From JASJAR01 sp039198225 (lineage in GTDB: Bacteria; Pseudomonadota; Alphaproteobacteria; Rhodobacterales; Rhodobacteraceae): 64,000 nucleotides of DNA. The translations under genes were made by a program, and so were the position numbers. Where the stretch lies: NCBI GenBank assembly GCA_039198225.1, contig JBCCTQ010000006.1, positions 62,001 to 126,000 of the forward strand, read 5' to 3'. Below, in pieces: positions 16,484 to 24,894 of this stretch (within the stretch, counting starts at the first letter, position 1; every line of letters starts with the position of its first letter). The notes below the pieces were generated by a model that did no database searches, was not told where the DNA came from, and was given only the letters and a program-made list of their open reading frames with translations.

Positions 16484-17350
16484 ATGCACATAGGACGAAT
16501 TGTTCCAGTGCTGCTTGCAGGAGTGGCCGCGGCCATTGGCTCAGCGGCCTCGGCGCAGGTGAACCCCGAAGGTCTAGAAATCCGCGGCGCTCCGATCCCG
16601 GGCGGGATCGACTTTCAGCCCGCAGCGACCGGCCTTGCGGCCGACCTCCAATGGCTGGACGGGTTCCTCTTGGTGCTGATTACGGTCATCACGATCTTCG
16701 TGCTGGCACTACTGGTTTACTGCATCGTCATGTTCAACCAGCGAAAGCACCCCAAACCGGCAACCTTCACCCATAACACCCCGATTGAAGTGACTTGGAC
16801 GATCGTGCCGATCGCGATCCTCTTTTTGATCGGCGGCTTTTCTCTGCCGGTCCTTTTCGATCAACAGGAGATTCCGGAAGCGGATGTGACCGTGAAGGTG
16901 ACCGGATATCAATGGTATTGGGGCTACGAGTACCCCGACCATGACTTTTCGTTTGACAGTTTCATGCTGGGCGAGGCCGAACTCGCAGACCATGGCTACG
17001 GGCCTGACGAGTTCCTTCTGGCGACCGACACGGCCATGGTCGTACCAACCGGCCAGATCGTGGTGGTCCAGATTACGGCGGCTGACGTGATCCATTCCTG
17101 GACCATCCCTGCTTTCGGCGTAAAGCAAGATGCGGTGCCGGGGCGGGTGGCCCAGGCCTGGTTTGAAGTCGATGAGGGCAAGGAAGGCATTTATTTCGGT
17201 CAGTGTTCCGAGCTTTGCGGGAAAGACCACGCCTATATGCCGATCACGGTGATGGCAGTGACCGCAGAAGAGTATGAAACCTGGCTTGGCCAGGCCCAGG
17301 AAGAGTATGCCGGTCGTCCGCAAACGGTGACGGTGGCAGCGGCGGAGTAA
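16484..17350 (+). CDS. coxB: Cytochrome c oxidase subunit II
   Basis: 288-residue subunit II (CtaC) of the aa3-type oxidase, carrying the CuA centre that takes electrons from cytochrome c. It has a signal peptide (VAAAIGSAASAQV), two membrane helices (FLLVLITVITIFVLALLVYC around 65-84 and TIVPIAILFLIGGFSLPVLF around 105-124), and the complete CuA ligand set in GQCSELCGKDHAYMP plus the upstream His in VIHSWTIPAFG. It starts a plus-strand operon continuing with ctaB, a small protein, ctaG, coxC and surf1. Subunit I (ctaD) is not here, which is common in this group. Confidence 0.97.
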   Translation: MHIGRIVPVLLAGVAAAIGSAASAQVNPEGLEIRGAPIPGGIDFQPAATGLAADLQWLDGFLLVLITVITIFVLALLVYCIVMFNQRKHPKPATFTHNTPIEVTWTIVPIAILFLIGGFSLPVLFDQQEIPEADVTVKVTGYQWYWGYEYPDHDFSFDSFMLGEAELADHGYGPDEFLLATDTAMVVPTGQIVVVQITAADVIHSWTIPAFGVKQDAVPGRVAQAWFEVDEGKEGIYFGQCSELCGKDHAYMPITVMAVTAEEYETWLGQAQEEYAGRPQTVTVAAAE

Positions 17351-17355
17351 CGTCT

Positions 17356-18273
17356 TTGAGCGACGTCAGTTACAATCAAAGCCCGGAAGCTGAGTTTGGC
17401 GACTATGTCGAGCTTATGAAGCCGCGGGTAATGACGCTCGTTGTCTTCACAGCACTTGTAGCACTTTTGGTGGCACCTGGAGGTCTCCATCCGGTGGTTG
17501 GGGCCTCGGCGATCCTTTTCATCGCACTGGGCGCGGGCGCCTCGGGGGCGCTTAACATGTGGTATGACGCAGATATCGATGCGGTGATGCGCCGGACGGC
17601 AAACCGGCCGGTGCCAGCAGGTCGGGTGCGCCCTGATGAAGCCCTGGCCATTGGGATCGCCCTGTCGGGCATTGCCGTGGTCATGCTTTGGTTGGCCACT
17701 AACTGGGTCGCGGCCGGGCTCTTGGCCTTTACGATCTTCTTTTATGCCGTGATTTACACGATGTGGCTCAAACGGGCGACGCCCCAGAACATCGTAATCG
17801 GCGGCGCGGCGGGGGCGTTTCCGCCGATGATCGGCTGGGCCGCGGTGACGGGGGGCGTCTCCCTCGAGAGCGTTTTGATGTTTGCCCTCATCTTCATGTG
17901 GACGCCGCCCCATTTCTGGGCTTTGGCGCTGTTCATGCGGTCCGATTATGACGATGCGGGTGTGCCGATGCTGACCGTGACCCATGGCCGGCCCGCCACA
18001 AGGCGGCAAATATTGGTTTACACGCTTCTTCTTTTTCCCATTGCCCCAGCCCTGGCGCTGATGCCGGTGGGTGGGCCGATATCGCTGGCGCTTGCCCTCG
18101 GGCTCAACCTTTGGTTTTTGCGGGGGGCTTGGGAGATTTGGCGGCGGGACGAAGTGATAGCGGAAGCTGATAATTACGCCGTGGAGAAACGGTTCTTCAA
18201 ATTCTCGCTGGCCTACGTGTTCGTACTCTTTGCGGGACTTTTGGCCGATCATCTGGCGTGGGGGCTCTTCTGA
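17356..18273 (+). CDS. ctaB: Protoheme IX farnesyltransferase (heme O synthase)
   Basis: 305-residue UbiA-family prenyltransferase that adds a farnesyl chain to heme B, the first step to heme A for the oxidase. The catalytic Asp-rich motif is NMWYDADIDAVMRRTANRP (about 73-91) and the second is RSDYDDAGVPM (about 195). About eight to nine membrane helices are visible. The start is TTG at 17356 with GGAG seven bases before it, overlapping the coxB stop. It is coupled to the next gene by TGATG. Confidence 0.96.
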   Translation: MSDVSYNQSPEAEFGDYVELMKPRVMTLVVFTALVALLVAPGGLHPVVGASAILFIALGAGASGALNMWYDADIDAVMRRTANRPVPAGRVRPDEALAIGIALSGIAVVMLWLATNWVAAGLLAFTIFFYAVIYTMWLKRATPQNIVIGGAAGAFPPMIGWAAVTGGVSLESVLMFALIFMWTPPHFWALALFMRSDYDDAGVPMLTVTHGRPATRRQILVYTLLLFPIAPALALMPVGGPISLALALGLNLWFLRGAWEIWRRDEVIAEADNYAVEKRFFKFSLAYVFVLFAGLLADHLAWGLF

Positions 18274-18473
18274 TGACGATCCGTGCGACCCATGAACTCC
18301 ACTCCCGACGGTTCTCGCGGAACCGGGGCGTAGCGATCTTGTTGGTGTCGTTTATCGCGGTGGTCTTTGGGCTGACCGTGGTCAAGGTCCAGCATGTGGG
18401 CGCGACCCAAGGGTTTGATCATGTGCTACGGCCCGAAATGTTGGCCCCAGACGGAACAGCCGTGGCCGAATGA
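18273..18473 (+). CDS. Small single-span protein in the cytochrome oxidase operon
   Basis: 66 residues with a basic N-terminus (HELHSRRFSRNRG) and one membrane segment (VAILLVSFIAVVFGLTVVKV), then a short periplasmic tail. A small protein of this type is commonly found between ctaB and ctaG in Rhodobacterales and is often called CoxF or CtaF; its molecular role is not established to my knowledge. It overlaps ctaB by TGATG and ctaG by ATGA, so it is translated as part of the oxidase assembly set. I chose ATG 18273 rather than the longer frame, which overlaps ctaB. Confidence 0.8.
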   Translation: MTIRATHELHSRRFSRNRGVAILLVSFIAVVFGLTVVKVQHVGATQGFDHVLRPEMLAPDGTAVAE

Positions 18474-19057
18474 GCGATCTGGCCCACCATAACCGGCGGA
18501 CGCTTTTAAAGCTTCTCGGCGTCATGGTGACCATGGGAGCCATGGCCTGGGCGGCGGTACCGCTCTATGACCTCTTTTGCCGAGTGACCGGATTTGGCGG
18601 CACGCCGCTTGTGGCCGCCGACGGGGCCGATGTGATTCTAGATGAGACGATCGAAGTCCGGTTCGACGCATCGCTCGCCCGCGACATGCCGTGGGAATTT
18701 CGGCCCACCGAACGCACTTTGGAGATCCGGATTGGTGAGACGGGCCTTGCGTTTTATGAGGCCCATAACCCGACCTCATCGCCCGTTGCCGGATCGGCGA
18801 GCTTTAACGTCGCACCCTATGCCGCGGGCGGGTTTTTCACCAAGATCGATTGCTTTTGCTTTGAAGAGCAGGTGCTTCAGCCTGGGGAAACCGTTCTGAT
18901 GCCGGTGAGTTTCTTCGTCGATCCGGCCATCGTGGAAGACAGCGACGCCAAACACATTCCCACCATCACCCTATCTTACACGTTCCACGTCATAGACTTG
19001 CCCGAAGAGCATGCCGCGCTTCCGAAGGCCAACGACCCATCAGAGCGCCAAAGGTAA
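18470..19057 (+). CDS. ctaG: Cytochrome c oxidase assembly protein CtaG (Cox11)
   Basis: 195-residue membrane-anchored copper chaperone that delivers copper to the CuB site of subunit I. One N-terminal helix (LLKLLGVMVTMGAMAWAAVPL) with the conserved YDLFCRVTGFGG just after it, a periplasmic beta-sandwich, and the copper-binding motif IDCFCFEEQ (Cys-x-Cys, around residue 125). It overlaps the preceding small gene by four bases and is followed five bases later by coxC. Confidence 0.96.
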   Translation: MSDLAHHNRRTLLKLLGVMVTMGAMAWAAVPLYDLFCRVTGFGGTPLVAADGADVILDETIEVRFDASLARDMPWEFRPTERTLEIRIGETGLAFYEAHNPTSSPVAGSASFNVAPYAAGGFFTKIDCFCFEEQVLQPGETVLMPVSFFVDPAIVEDSDAKHIPTITLSYTFHVIDLPEEHAALPKANDPSERQR

Positions 19058-19062
19058 CGCCC

Positions 19063-19875
19063 ATGGCCCATGAAAAGAACCACGACTACCATGTCATCCC
19101 GCCATCGATTTGGCCGCTTGCGGCGGCTCTCGGCGCCTTCGTCATGCTCTTCGGGGCGGTGCTTTGGATGGCCAACGGCATGCCTTGGATGTTCTGGGTC
19201 GGGTTCGTCGGCGTTTGTTATGTGATGTATGCCTGGTGGGCGGAAGTGGTCGTCGAGAGCCATGCCGGCGATCACACACCGGTGGTGCGGATCGGGCTTC
19301 GCTACGGGTTTATCATGTTCATCATGTCCGAAGTGATGTTCTTCGCGGCCTGGTTTTGGAGCTTTTTTAAGAATGCGATCTTTCCGATGGATCCCGAAGG
19401 CCAGTCACCGGCCATCGACGGCATCTGGCCGCCGGCAGGTATTGAGACGTTTGACCCTTGGCATTTGCCGCTCATCAACACGCTAATCCTCCTTTGCTCG
19501 GGCTGCGCGGCTACTTGGGCGCACCACGCTTTGGTCCACGAAGACAACCGGCAGGACATGAAAACCGGCCTTATTCTCGCGGTGGGCCTCGGGGTCTTTT
19601 TCACCGCATTGCAGGCATACGAATATTCCCACGCGACGTTTGGTTTCGGGAAGGGCTGCGAGGTTTACTGTTCGAACTTCATCTTGCCGACGCTCTTTCA
19701 CGGGGCCCATGTGGTGATTGGGACGATCTTCTTGGCAGTGTGCTATATCCGGCTCCGCGCCGGGCATTTCACGGCCGAAAAGCATATCGGCTTCGAAGCG
19801 GCGGCTTGGTATTGGCACTTCGTCGATGTGGTTTGGCTCTTTCTCTTTGCAGCGATTTATATCTGGGGCAGCTGA
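19063..19875 (+). CDS. coxC: Cytochrome c oxidase subunit III
   Basis: 270-residue subunit III (CtaE) with seven membrane helices; it stabilises the oxidase core and its proton uptake path. Recognisable stretches include HDYHVIPPSIWPL at the N-terminus, SEVMFFAAWFWSFF (about 87-100), LLCSGCAATWAHHAL (about 145-159) and the C-terminal AAWYWHFVDVVWLFLFAAIY. Length and helix pattern match the family. It follows ctaG and precedes surf1 in the same operon. Confidence 0.97.
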   Translation: MAHEKNHDYHVIPPSIWPLAAALGAFVMLFGAVLWMANGMPWMFWVGFVGVCYVMYAWWAEVVVESHAGDHTPVVRIGLRYGFIMFIMSEVMFFAAWFWSFFKNAIFPMDPEGQSPAIDGIWPPAGIETFDPWHLPLINTLILLCSGCAATWAHHALVHEDNRQDMKTGLILAVGLGVFFTALQAYEYSHATFGFGKGCEVYCSNFILPTLFHGAHVVIGTIFLAVCYIRLRAGHFTAEKHIGFEAAAWYWHFVDVVWLFLFAAIYIWGS

Positions 19876-19918
19876 CGGGCGTTTTGGCCCCCGAGCCGCG
19901 GGCGCCATCGCCGGCAGC

Positions 19919-19942
19919 GCGTTTACTTTTGGAGATATGAAG
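19919..19942 (+). repeat. Extragenic motif, copy 2 (after coxC)
   Basis: GC-GC-GTTTACTTTTGG-AGATATGAAG, 44 bases after coxC and 30 bases before surf1. It shares the GCGT-TTT core and the ATGAAG end with the three other copies in the window but is the most divergent. Confidence 0.4.
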
Positions 19943-19971
19943 CCGCCCAATGGCCCGGGGGTATGCCCGGC

Positions 19972-20652
19972 ATGAAACAGTATCTCTTTCCGGTTTTCCT
20001 AGGAGTTTTAGGCGCGGGTATCTTGATCTCCCTTGGGGTCTGGCAGCTTCAGCGGCTCGAATGGAAAGAACGAGTCCTCGCTGAGATTGATGCCAAGATC
20101 GCCGCCGCGCCGGGGCCAGTCCCCCTAGCACCCGCGCCAGAGACCCACCGATATGCACCGGTCCAAGGGGCCGGTGCTTTCGACGGCGAAGAAGTCCACG
20201 TCCTCATCTCTGTCAAAGGCGTTGGGCCGGGTTACCGCGTGATCCAGGCCTTCGAGACCGGGCAGCGGCGGATTTTGGTCGACCGGGGCTTTATCCCGAC
20301 AACGGAGAAAGGGGCCGGTGGCGCCCTAGGCCCCGCACGGGTCATTGGCAATCTGCATTGGCCCGATGAGATCGACCGGTTCACACCTGATCCCGATATT
20401 GCCGCGAATATTTGGTTTGCCCGGGACGTTCCGGCCCTTTCAGCTGCGCTCGATACCGAACCGGTCTTGGTTGTGGCGCGCCAGATCGAAGGCGCGGAAC
20501 GGGCGACACCCTTGCCGGTGACCACGGCCGGGATCCCGAACGATCATCTTGAATACGCGGTGACATGGTTTGGCCTCGCAGCGGTCTGGCTGGGGATGAC
20601 AGCGTTTCTCCTCTGGCGTATCTACGGCCGAACGAACGAAGGCGACGGGTGA
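19972..20652 (+). CDS. SURF1-family cytochrome oxidase assembly protein
   Basis: 226-residue SURF1 (Shy1) homologue that helps insert heme A into subunit I. The N-terminal helix (YLFPVFLGVLGAGILISLGV) leads into the family signature WQLQRLEWK, then DRGFIP-type sequence (RRILVDRGFIP, around 90) and NIWFARD, ending in a second helix (YAVTWFGLAAVWLGMTAFLL). ATG 19972 fits family starts; an ATG three codons earlier (19963) is possible. Its stop overlaps the thrC start by one base. Confidence 0.93.
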   Translation: MKQYLFPVFLGVLGAGILISLGVWQLQRLEWKERVLAEIDAKIAAAPGPVPLAPAPETHRYAPVQGAGAFDGEEVHVLISVKGVGPGYRVIQAFETGQRRILVDRGFIPTTEKGAGGALGPARVIGNLHWPDEIDRFTPDPDIAANIWFARDVPALSAALDTEPVLVVARQIEGAERATPLPVTTAGIPNDHLEYAVTWFGLAAVWLGMTAFLLWRIYGRTNEGDG

Positions 20653-22049
20653 TGCGCTATATTTCCACGCGGGGGGAAGCCCCCGAACTCGGTTTCGAGG
20701 AAGCGATGCTCACCGGTCTGGCGGTGGATGGCGGGCTCTATGTGCCTGCGGAAATACCAGCCATGGATAAGGCCGAGATCGCTGCTTTGGCAGGGCAGAG
20801 CTACGAGGAGGTGGCCTACCGCGTGATGCGGCCCTTCGTGGGTGAGGCTTTCTCGGACGAGGAGTTTCGCGAGATCATCGCCCGCGCTTATGGTGCGTTC
20901 GGCCATGCGGCTCGAGCGCCTTTGGTTCAACTGGGGCCAAACCACCATCTTTTGGAACTGTTCCACGGCCCGACCCTGGCGTTCAAAGACTTTGCCATGC
21001 AGCTGATCGGCCAGATGTTCGAGCATACGCTGGACCGGCGGGGCGACCGGGTAACAATCGTTGGCGCAACATCCGGCGACACCGGCTCAGCAGCCATCGA
21101 AGCCTTCCGGGGTCTTCCGGCAGCGGATGTCTTCATCCTTTTCCCCGATGGGCGTGTGTCAGACGTCCAGCGGCGGCAGATGACGACGCCGGTGGAGGCC
21201 AATGTCCACGCCATGGCCATCGACGGGGATTTTGACGCGGCCCAGGCTGCCGTGAAGGCCATGTTCGCCGATATCCCGTTTCGCGATGAGGTGGCGCTGG
21301 CGGCTGTGAACTCGATCAATTGGGCCCGGGTGATGGCGCAGGTGGTCTATTATTTCTTCGCCGCCGTCGCGGTCGGCGCGCCCGGGCGCGCAGTCAGCTT
21401 TACAGTGCCCACTGGGAATTTCGGAGATATTTTCGCAGGCTGGATTGCCAAAAAGATGGGGCTCCCGATCTCGCGCCTGGTGATCGCCACCAACCGCAAC
21501 GATATTCTCCATCGCTGCCTTGAGACCGGGCTTTACGCCAAAGAAGGCGTGGCGCCGACGATCTCGCCGTCGATGGACATCGAAGTGTCGTCAAATTTCG
21601 AGCGGGCGCTTTTTTTTGCCCACGGGGAGGATGCGGCGGCCATTCGGGGGCTCATGGGCGATCTTTCGGGTGACGGGGCGTTTCGGGTGTCCGAGAACGC
21701 CATGGCAGCCCTCCGGGTCGATTACGACAGCGGGCGGACGGACGAAAAAGACACCGCAGCGACGATCGAGAGGATCTTGCGGGACACCGGCGAGCTTCTT
21801 TGCCCCCATTCGGCCGTAGGTGTCCATGTGGCCGAAGCCCAACTGGCGTCCGCGCCCGACATTCCCATGGTCACCCTCGCCACCGCTCACCCGGCGAAAT
21901 TCCCTGACGCAGTCGAAGCCGCCACCGGCCACCGCCCGCCTTTGCCGACACGTATGGCAGATCTTTTTGAACGGGCCGAACGGGTCACGCCGGTGCCGGA
22001 CAATCTCAAGGCCATAGAAGCCGCAATAAGGGAAAGGCGGGCAGCATGA
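20652..22049 (+). CDS. thrC: Threonine synthase
   Basis: 465-residue PLP enzyme converting O-phosphohomoserine to threonine. The N-terminus MRYISTRGEAPELGFEEAML is typical; the PLP lysine lies in GPTLAFKDFAMQLIG (about residue 109); GATSGDTGSAAIEAFRG binds the phosphate, and NSINWARVMAQVVYYF follows. ATG 20652 overlaps the surf1 stop (TGATG), supporting that start over the longer frame. It overlaps the next gene by four bases, so metabolic thrC is embedded in the oxidase-M16 operon, a known arrangement in the group. Confidence 0.97.
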   Translation: MRYISTRGEAPELGFEEAMLTGLAVDGGLYVPAEIPAMDKAEIAALAGQSYEEVAYRVMRPFVGEAFSDEEFREIIARAYGAFGHAARAPLVQLGPNHHLLELFHGPTLAFKDFAMQLIGQMFEHTLDRRGDRVTIVGATSGDTGSAAIEAFRGLPAADVFILFPDGRVSDVQRRQMTTPVEANVHAMAIDGDFDAAQAAVKAMFADIPFRDEVALAAVNSINWARVMAQVVYYFFAAVAVGAPGRAVSFTVPTGNFGDIFAGWIAKKMGLPISRLVIATNRNDILHRCLETGLYAKEGVAPTISPSMDIEVSSNFERALFFAHGEDAAAIRGLMGDLSGDGAFRVSENAMAALRVDYDSGRTDEKDTAATIERILRDTGELLCPHSAVGVHVAEAQLASAPDIPMVTLATAHPAKFPDAVEAATGHRPPLPTRMADLFERAERVTPVPDNLKAIEAAIRERRAA

Positions 22050-23308
22050 GCGTTTCCCTTACTCGATTGGACAACGGCGTCCGGGTTGTGACCGAGGCCA
22101 TGCCGGGGCTCCATTCGGCGTCTGTCGGGGTCTGGATCGCCGCCGGAGGGCGCCACGAAAAGCCTGAACAAAACGGCATCGCTCATTTTCTCGAACATAT
22201 GGCCTTCAAAGGCACCGAGCGGCGCTCGGCCCTTGATATCGCCGAGGCCATTGAAGATGTGGGGGGCTATATCAACGCCTATACGTCGCGGGAGATGACG
22301 GCCTATTACGCGCGTATCCTCGAAGGGGACGTGCCCCTTGCCCTCGATGTCTTGTCTGACATCGTGCTCAACCCAGTGTTCGATCCAAAGGAGATCGAGG
22401 TCGAACGCCACGTGATCCTCCAGGAGATTGGCCAAGCGCTCGACACGCCGGACGATATCATTTTCGACTGGTTGCAAGAGGCGGCCTATCCCGACCAGGC
22501 CATGGGCCGGACGATCTTGGGCCCGGCCGAGCGTGTGGGCGCCTTTGGCCGGGGCGATCTTGCGGGATTTGTCGCCGATCATTACCGCGCCGACAAAATC
22601 GTCGTTGCGGCCGCGGGTGCGATCGATCCCGACAAAGTGGTGCGGGCTGCAGAAGAGGCTTTCGGCGGGCTCAAGGCAGGTAATCGCCTCGCACCGGAAC
22701 CGGCTGCCTTTGCGGGGGGAGAACGGCGGGTCGAGAAAGACCTTGAACAGGCCCATATCGCCCTGGCGTTTGAAATGCCGAGCTATTCTGACCCTGAGAT
22801 CTATGCCGCCCAAATCTATGCCACTGCCTTGGGCGGTGGGATGTCGTCGCGGCTCTTCCAGGAGATCCGGGAAAAGCGGGGCCTTTGCTACACGATCTAC
22901 GCCCAGGCGGGCGCCTATGCCGATAGCGGGCTGATGACGATCTATGCCGGGACCAGCGGCGAGGAAGTGCGCGATTTGGCGGAACTTACGGTCGACGAGT
23001 TGCGGCGGGCGGGCGATGGCATGTCGCCCGAAGAGGTTGAGCGCGCGCGGGCGCAGATCAAGGCGGGGCTTTTGATGGGGCTCGAGAGCCCGTCGAACCG
23101 GGCCGAGCGACTGGCGCGGATGGTCGCGATCTGGGACCGGGTGCCGCCGATCAGTGAGACGATCGAGAAGATCGAAGCGGTGACGGGCGAAGATATCCGG
23201 GCCCTCGGCGCACGGGTTGCTTCAGGGGCCGGCGGGGCGATGGCGCTTTATGGTCAGGTGGGGCAGGCGCCGGCCCTTCCTGAGCTGGCCGCCCGTCTCG
23301 CGGCCTGA
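22046..23308 (+). CDS. M16-family zinc peptidase (processing-peptidase-like)
   Basis: 420-residue pitrilysin/insulinase-family peptidase resembling the mitochondrial processing peptidase beta subunit. The inverted zinc site is intact, HFLEHMAFKG (His-x2-Glu-His, around residue 46), with the distal Glu in the region VERHVILQEIGQALD-like sequence (about 115-130). A second, inactive M16 half follows. The bacterial role is not settled; proteolysis of small peptides is expected. It is coupled by overlaps to thrC upstream and the GNAT downstream. Confidence 0.94.
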   Translation: MSVSLTRLDNGVRVVTEAMPGLHSASVGVWIAAGGRHEKPEQNGIAHFLEHMAFKGTERRSALDIAEAIEDVGGYINAYTSREMTAYYARILEGDVPLALDVLSDIVLNPVFDPKEIEVERHVILQEIGQALDTPDDIIFDWLQEAAYPDQAMGRTILGPAERVGAFGRGDLAGFVADHYRADKIVVAAAGAIDPDKVVRAAEEAFGGLKAGNRLAPEPAAFAGGERRVEKDLEQAHIALAFEMPSYSDPEIYAAQIYATALGGGMSSRLFQEIREKRGLCYTIYAQAGAYADSGLMTIYAGTSGEEVRDLAELTVDELRRAGDGMSPEEVERARAQIKAGLLMGLESPSNRAERLARMVAIWDRVPPISETIEKIEAVTGEDIRALGARVASGAGGAMALYGQVGQAPALPELAARLAA

Positions 23309-23892
23309 TGCTGACGCTCCGCCGGCGCGTCCGGCTTGAAACCGAGCGATTGAGCCTGCGGCCGCCGGCCCATACCGATCACCGGGCATGGTCGAGCCTC
23401 AGGCGGGAAAGCGAGGCTTTTCTCGTGCCCTGGGAGCCGACCTGGGCGCGGGATCACCTGACGCGAAAAGCCTTCACCAACCGGGTCTATTGGGCAAACA
23501 GAGCCATTGCGGCCGGGTCGGCATTGCCGCTCTTTTTGGTGCGGCGGGATAATGAGGCGATGGTCGGGGCGATCACGCTCGACAATATCCGGCGGGGCCC
23601 GGCCCAGTCGGGCACGCTCGGCTATTGGATTGGGGCGGGATATGCCCGCCAGGGCTATATGGCCGAAGCCATTGAGTCGGTCGTGCACCACGCCTTTCAC
23701 CAGTTGGATCTCTCCCGGGTCGAGGCGGCGTGCCTCCCTGAGAACACCGCCTCGCGTGGCCTCTTGGAAAAGTCGGGCTTCAAATATGAAGGCGTGGCGC
23801 AAAGCTTTCTTCAGATCAACGGCCGATGGCGGAACCACGTTCTCTACGCCAACCTTCGCAACGACCGGCGTGGCAAAGCGGAAACGGACTAA
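23308..23892 (+). CDS. GNAT-family N-acetyltransferase, RimJ/RimL type
   Basis: 194-residue acetyltransferase with the RimJ-like layout: ETERLSLRPPAHTDHRAW near the N-terminus, GTLGYWIGAGYARQGYMAEA (acetyl-CoA loop, about 108-127) and ENTASRGLLEKSGFKYEGVA (about 150-169). Related enzymes acetylate ribosomal protein N-termini, but this subfamily's target is not determined. It is the last gene of the plus-strand block, joined by TGATG to the M16 peptidase and followed by two stem-loops. Confidence 0.9.
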   Translation: MLTLRRRVRLETERLSLRPPAHTDHRAWSSLRRESEAFLVPWEPTWARDHLTRKAFTNRVYWANRAIAAGSALPLFLVRRDNEAMVGAITLDNIRRGPAQSGTLGYWIGAGYARQGYMAEAIESVVHHAFHQLDLSRVEAACLPENTASRGLLEKSGFKYEGVAQSFLQINGRWRNHVLYANLRNDRRGKAETD

Positions 23893-23895
23893 AGC

Positions 23896-23941
23896 GATTT
23901 CTGCTCGCAGAAATCGGCCCGAAAACCGCACGCGGTTTTCG
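23896..23941. terminator. Tandem stem-loops between convergent genes
   Basis: Two perfect hairpins in a row: GATTTCTG-CTCG-CAGAAATC (23896-23915) and CGAAAACCG-CACG-CGGTTTTCG (23920-23941). They sit between the GNAT stop and the end of bciA on the other strand. Neither has a good T-run, so they may serve as mRNA ends or barriers for both directions. Confidence 0.55.
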
Positions 23942-23949
23942 CCCCCCGC

Positions 23950-24894
23950 CTAAAACACGGCATGGGCGCCGAGCCCGGCAGTGGTATCTCCAGCCAAGAG
24001 CGCGCGGTAATGGTCCTTCAGGGTGTCGGTCCCGAATTCCGGGGTCGTGTCCGCATCGTAGCGACCGGTCTCGGGGTTCAAAGCCAACATAGATTCCGTG
24101 CCGTAATAGCGACCGATCCGGGCGAAATCGGCCTTGGCGCGGAGCGAGGGGCTCACGCTGCCAGCCAGTGAAAGCCCCGCGATCACCGCGTCCATGACTG
24201 CGACCGGCACCCGGCGGATGGGCACGGTTCGGCCGAGGAGTTCTTCCAAAATCCGCACTTGGTCGAGGGGGGTGATCGCCGGACCCGGGCCCCCAATCGG
24301 GAGTATTTTCCCCTGGCGTCTTGGATCGGTGAGGCAGGAGGCGAGAAACGCGCCGAGATCGCGGTCCGATATGGGCTTTGCAGCGGTGAGATCGCCACGG
24401 CCGAACACGAGGAAAGGCTTTCCGTCGGCGACACGCGACACCTGGCCCGAGAGCGACTTGAAAAACGCCGTTGGTCGGACAATCGACCAGGTCAACGGTG
24501 CGGCTTGAAGCTCGGCCTCGAAGGCGAGCTTCGCGTGTTGGAACGGAAGCTTCGGCTTTTGGACGCAGAGGGCCGACAGCAGAACGAAATGGGACGCCCC
24601 AGCCTCCAATGCCGCGGCGAGGGCTGTCGAGTGGGCGCGGTGATCGATCTCGGCGGCCTCGGCCGGCGCGCCGGTCCGAGATGCAAGACAGGAGACGATA
24701 GCTTCCGGACGGGACGCAATGATCGCCGCGCTGAAAGGCTCGGGCATGGTCGCTTCTGCCCGGTGGGTCTCGGTGCCGGGCAGGGGATCCGCGCCGGGTC
24801 GGATCACCGTTGCGCCCTCATTGCCCGCCGCCAAGAGGCTCGCCGCTGCGGCCCGACCCGCGGTCCCCGTCGCCCCCAAAAGGGTGACGCGCAT
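23950..24894 (-). CDS. bciA: Divinyl (proto)chlorophyllide 8-vinyl reductase, NADPH type
   Basis: 314-residue NmrA-like Rossmann protein. It has LLGATGTAGRA at the N-terminus and the stretches I associate with BciA: CLASRTGAPAEAAEIDHRAH, SHFVLLSALCVQKP, FQHAKLAFEAEL, SIVRPTAFFKSLSGQV, GRGDLTAAKPISDRDL, ILPIGGPGPAITP and ARIGRYYGTESML. BciA reduces the 8-vinyl group of divinyl chlorophyllide with NADPH in bacteriochlorophyll synthesis. A generic NmrA oxidoreductase is the alternative, but the length of the matching motifs makes BciA much more likely. No other pigment gene is in the window. It overlaps the GlcD-like gene by one base. Confidence 0.85.
   Translation of the reverse strand: MRVTLLGATGTAGRAAAASLLAAGNEGATVIRPGADPLPGTETHRAEATMPEPFSAAIIASRPEAIVSCLASRTGAPAEAAEIDHRAHSTALAAALEAGASHFVLLSALCVQKPKLPFQHAKLAFEAELQAAPLTWSIVRPTAFFKSLSGQVSRVADGKPFLVFGRGDLTAAKPISDRDLGAFLASCLTDPRRQGKILPIGGPGPAITPLDQVRILEELLGRTVPIRRVPVAVMDAVIAGLSLAGSVSPSLRAKADFARIGRYYGTESMLALNPETGRYDADTTPEFGTDTLKDHYRALLAGDTTAGLGAHAVF

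Noticed and set aside
17233..18252. 339-codon open frame opposite coxB/ctaB
   Set aside because: Antisense shadow; composition rich in His/Arg/Pro as expected from reversed GC-rich coding.
21887..22813. 308-codon open frame opposite thrC/M16 peptidase
   Set aside because: Antisense shadow of two certain genes.
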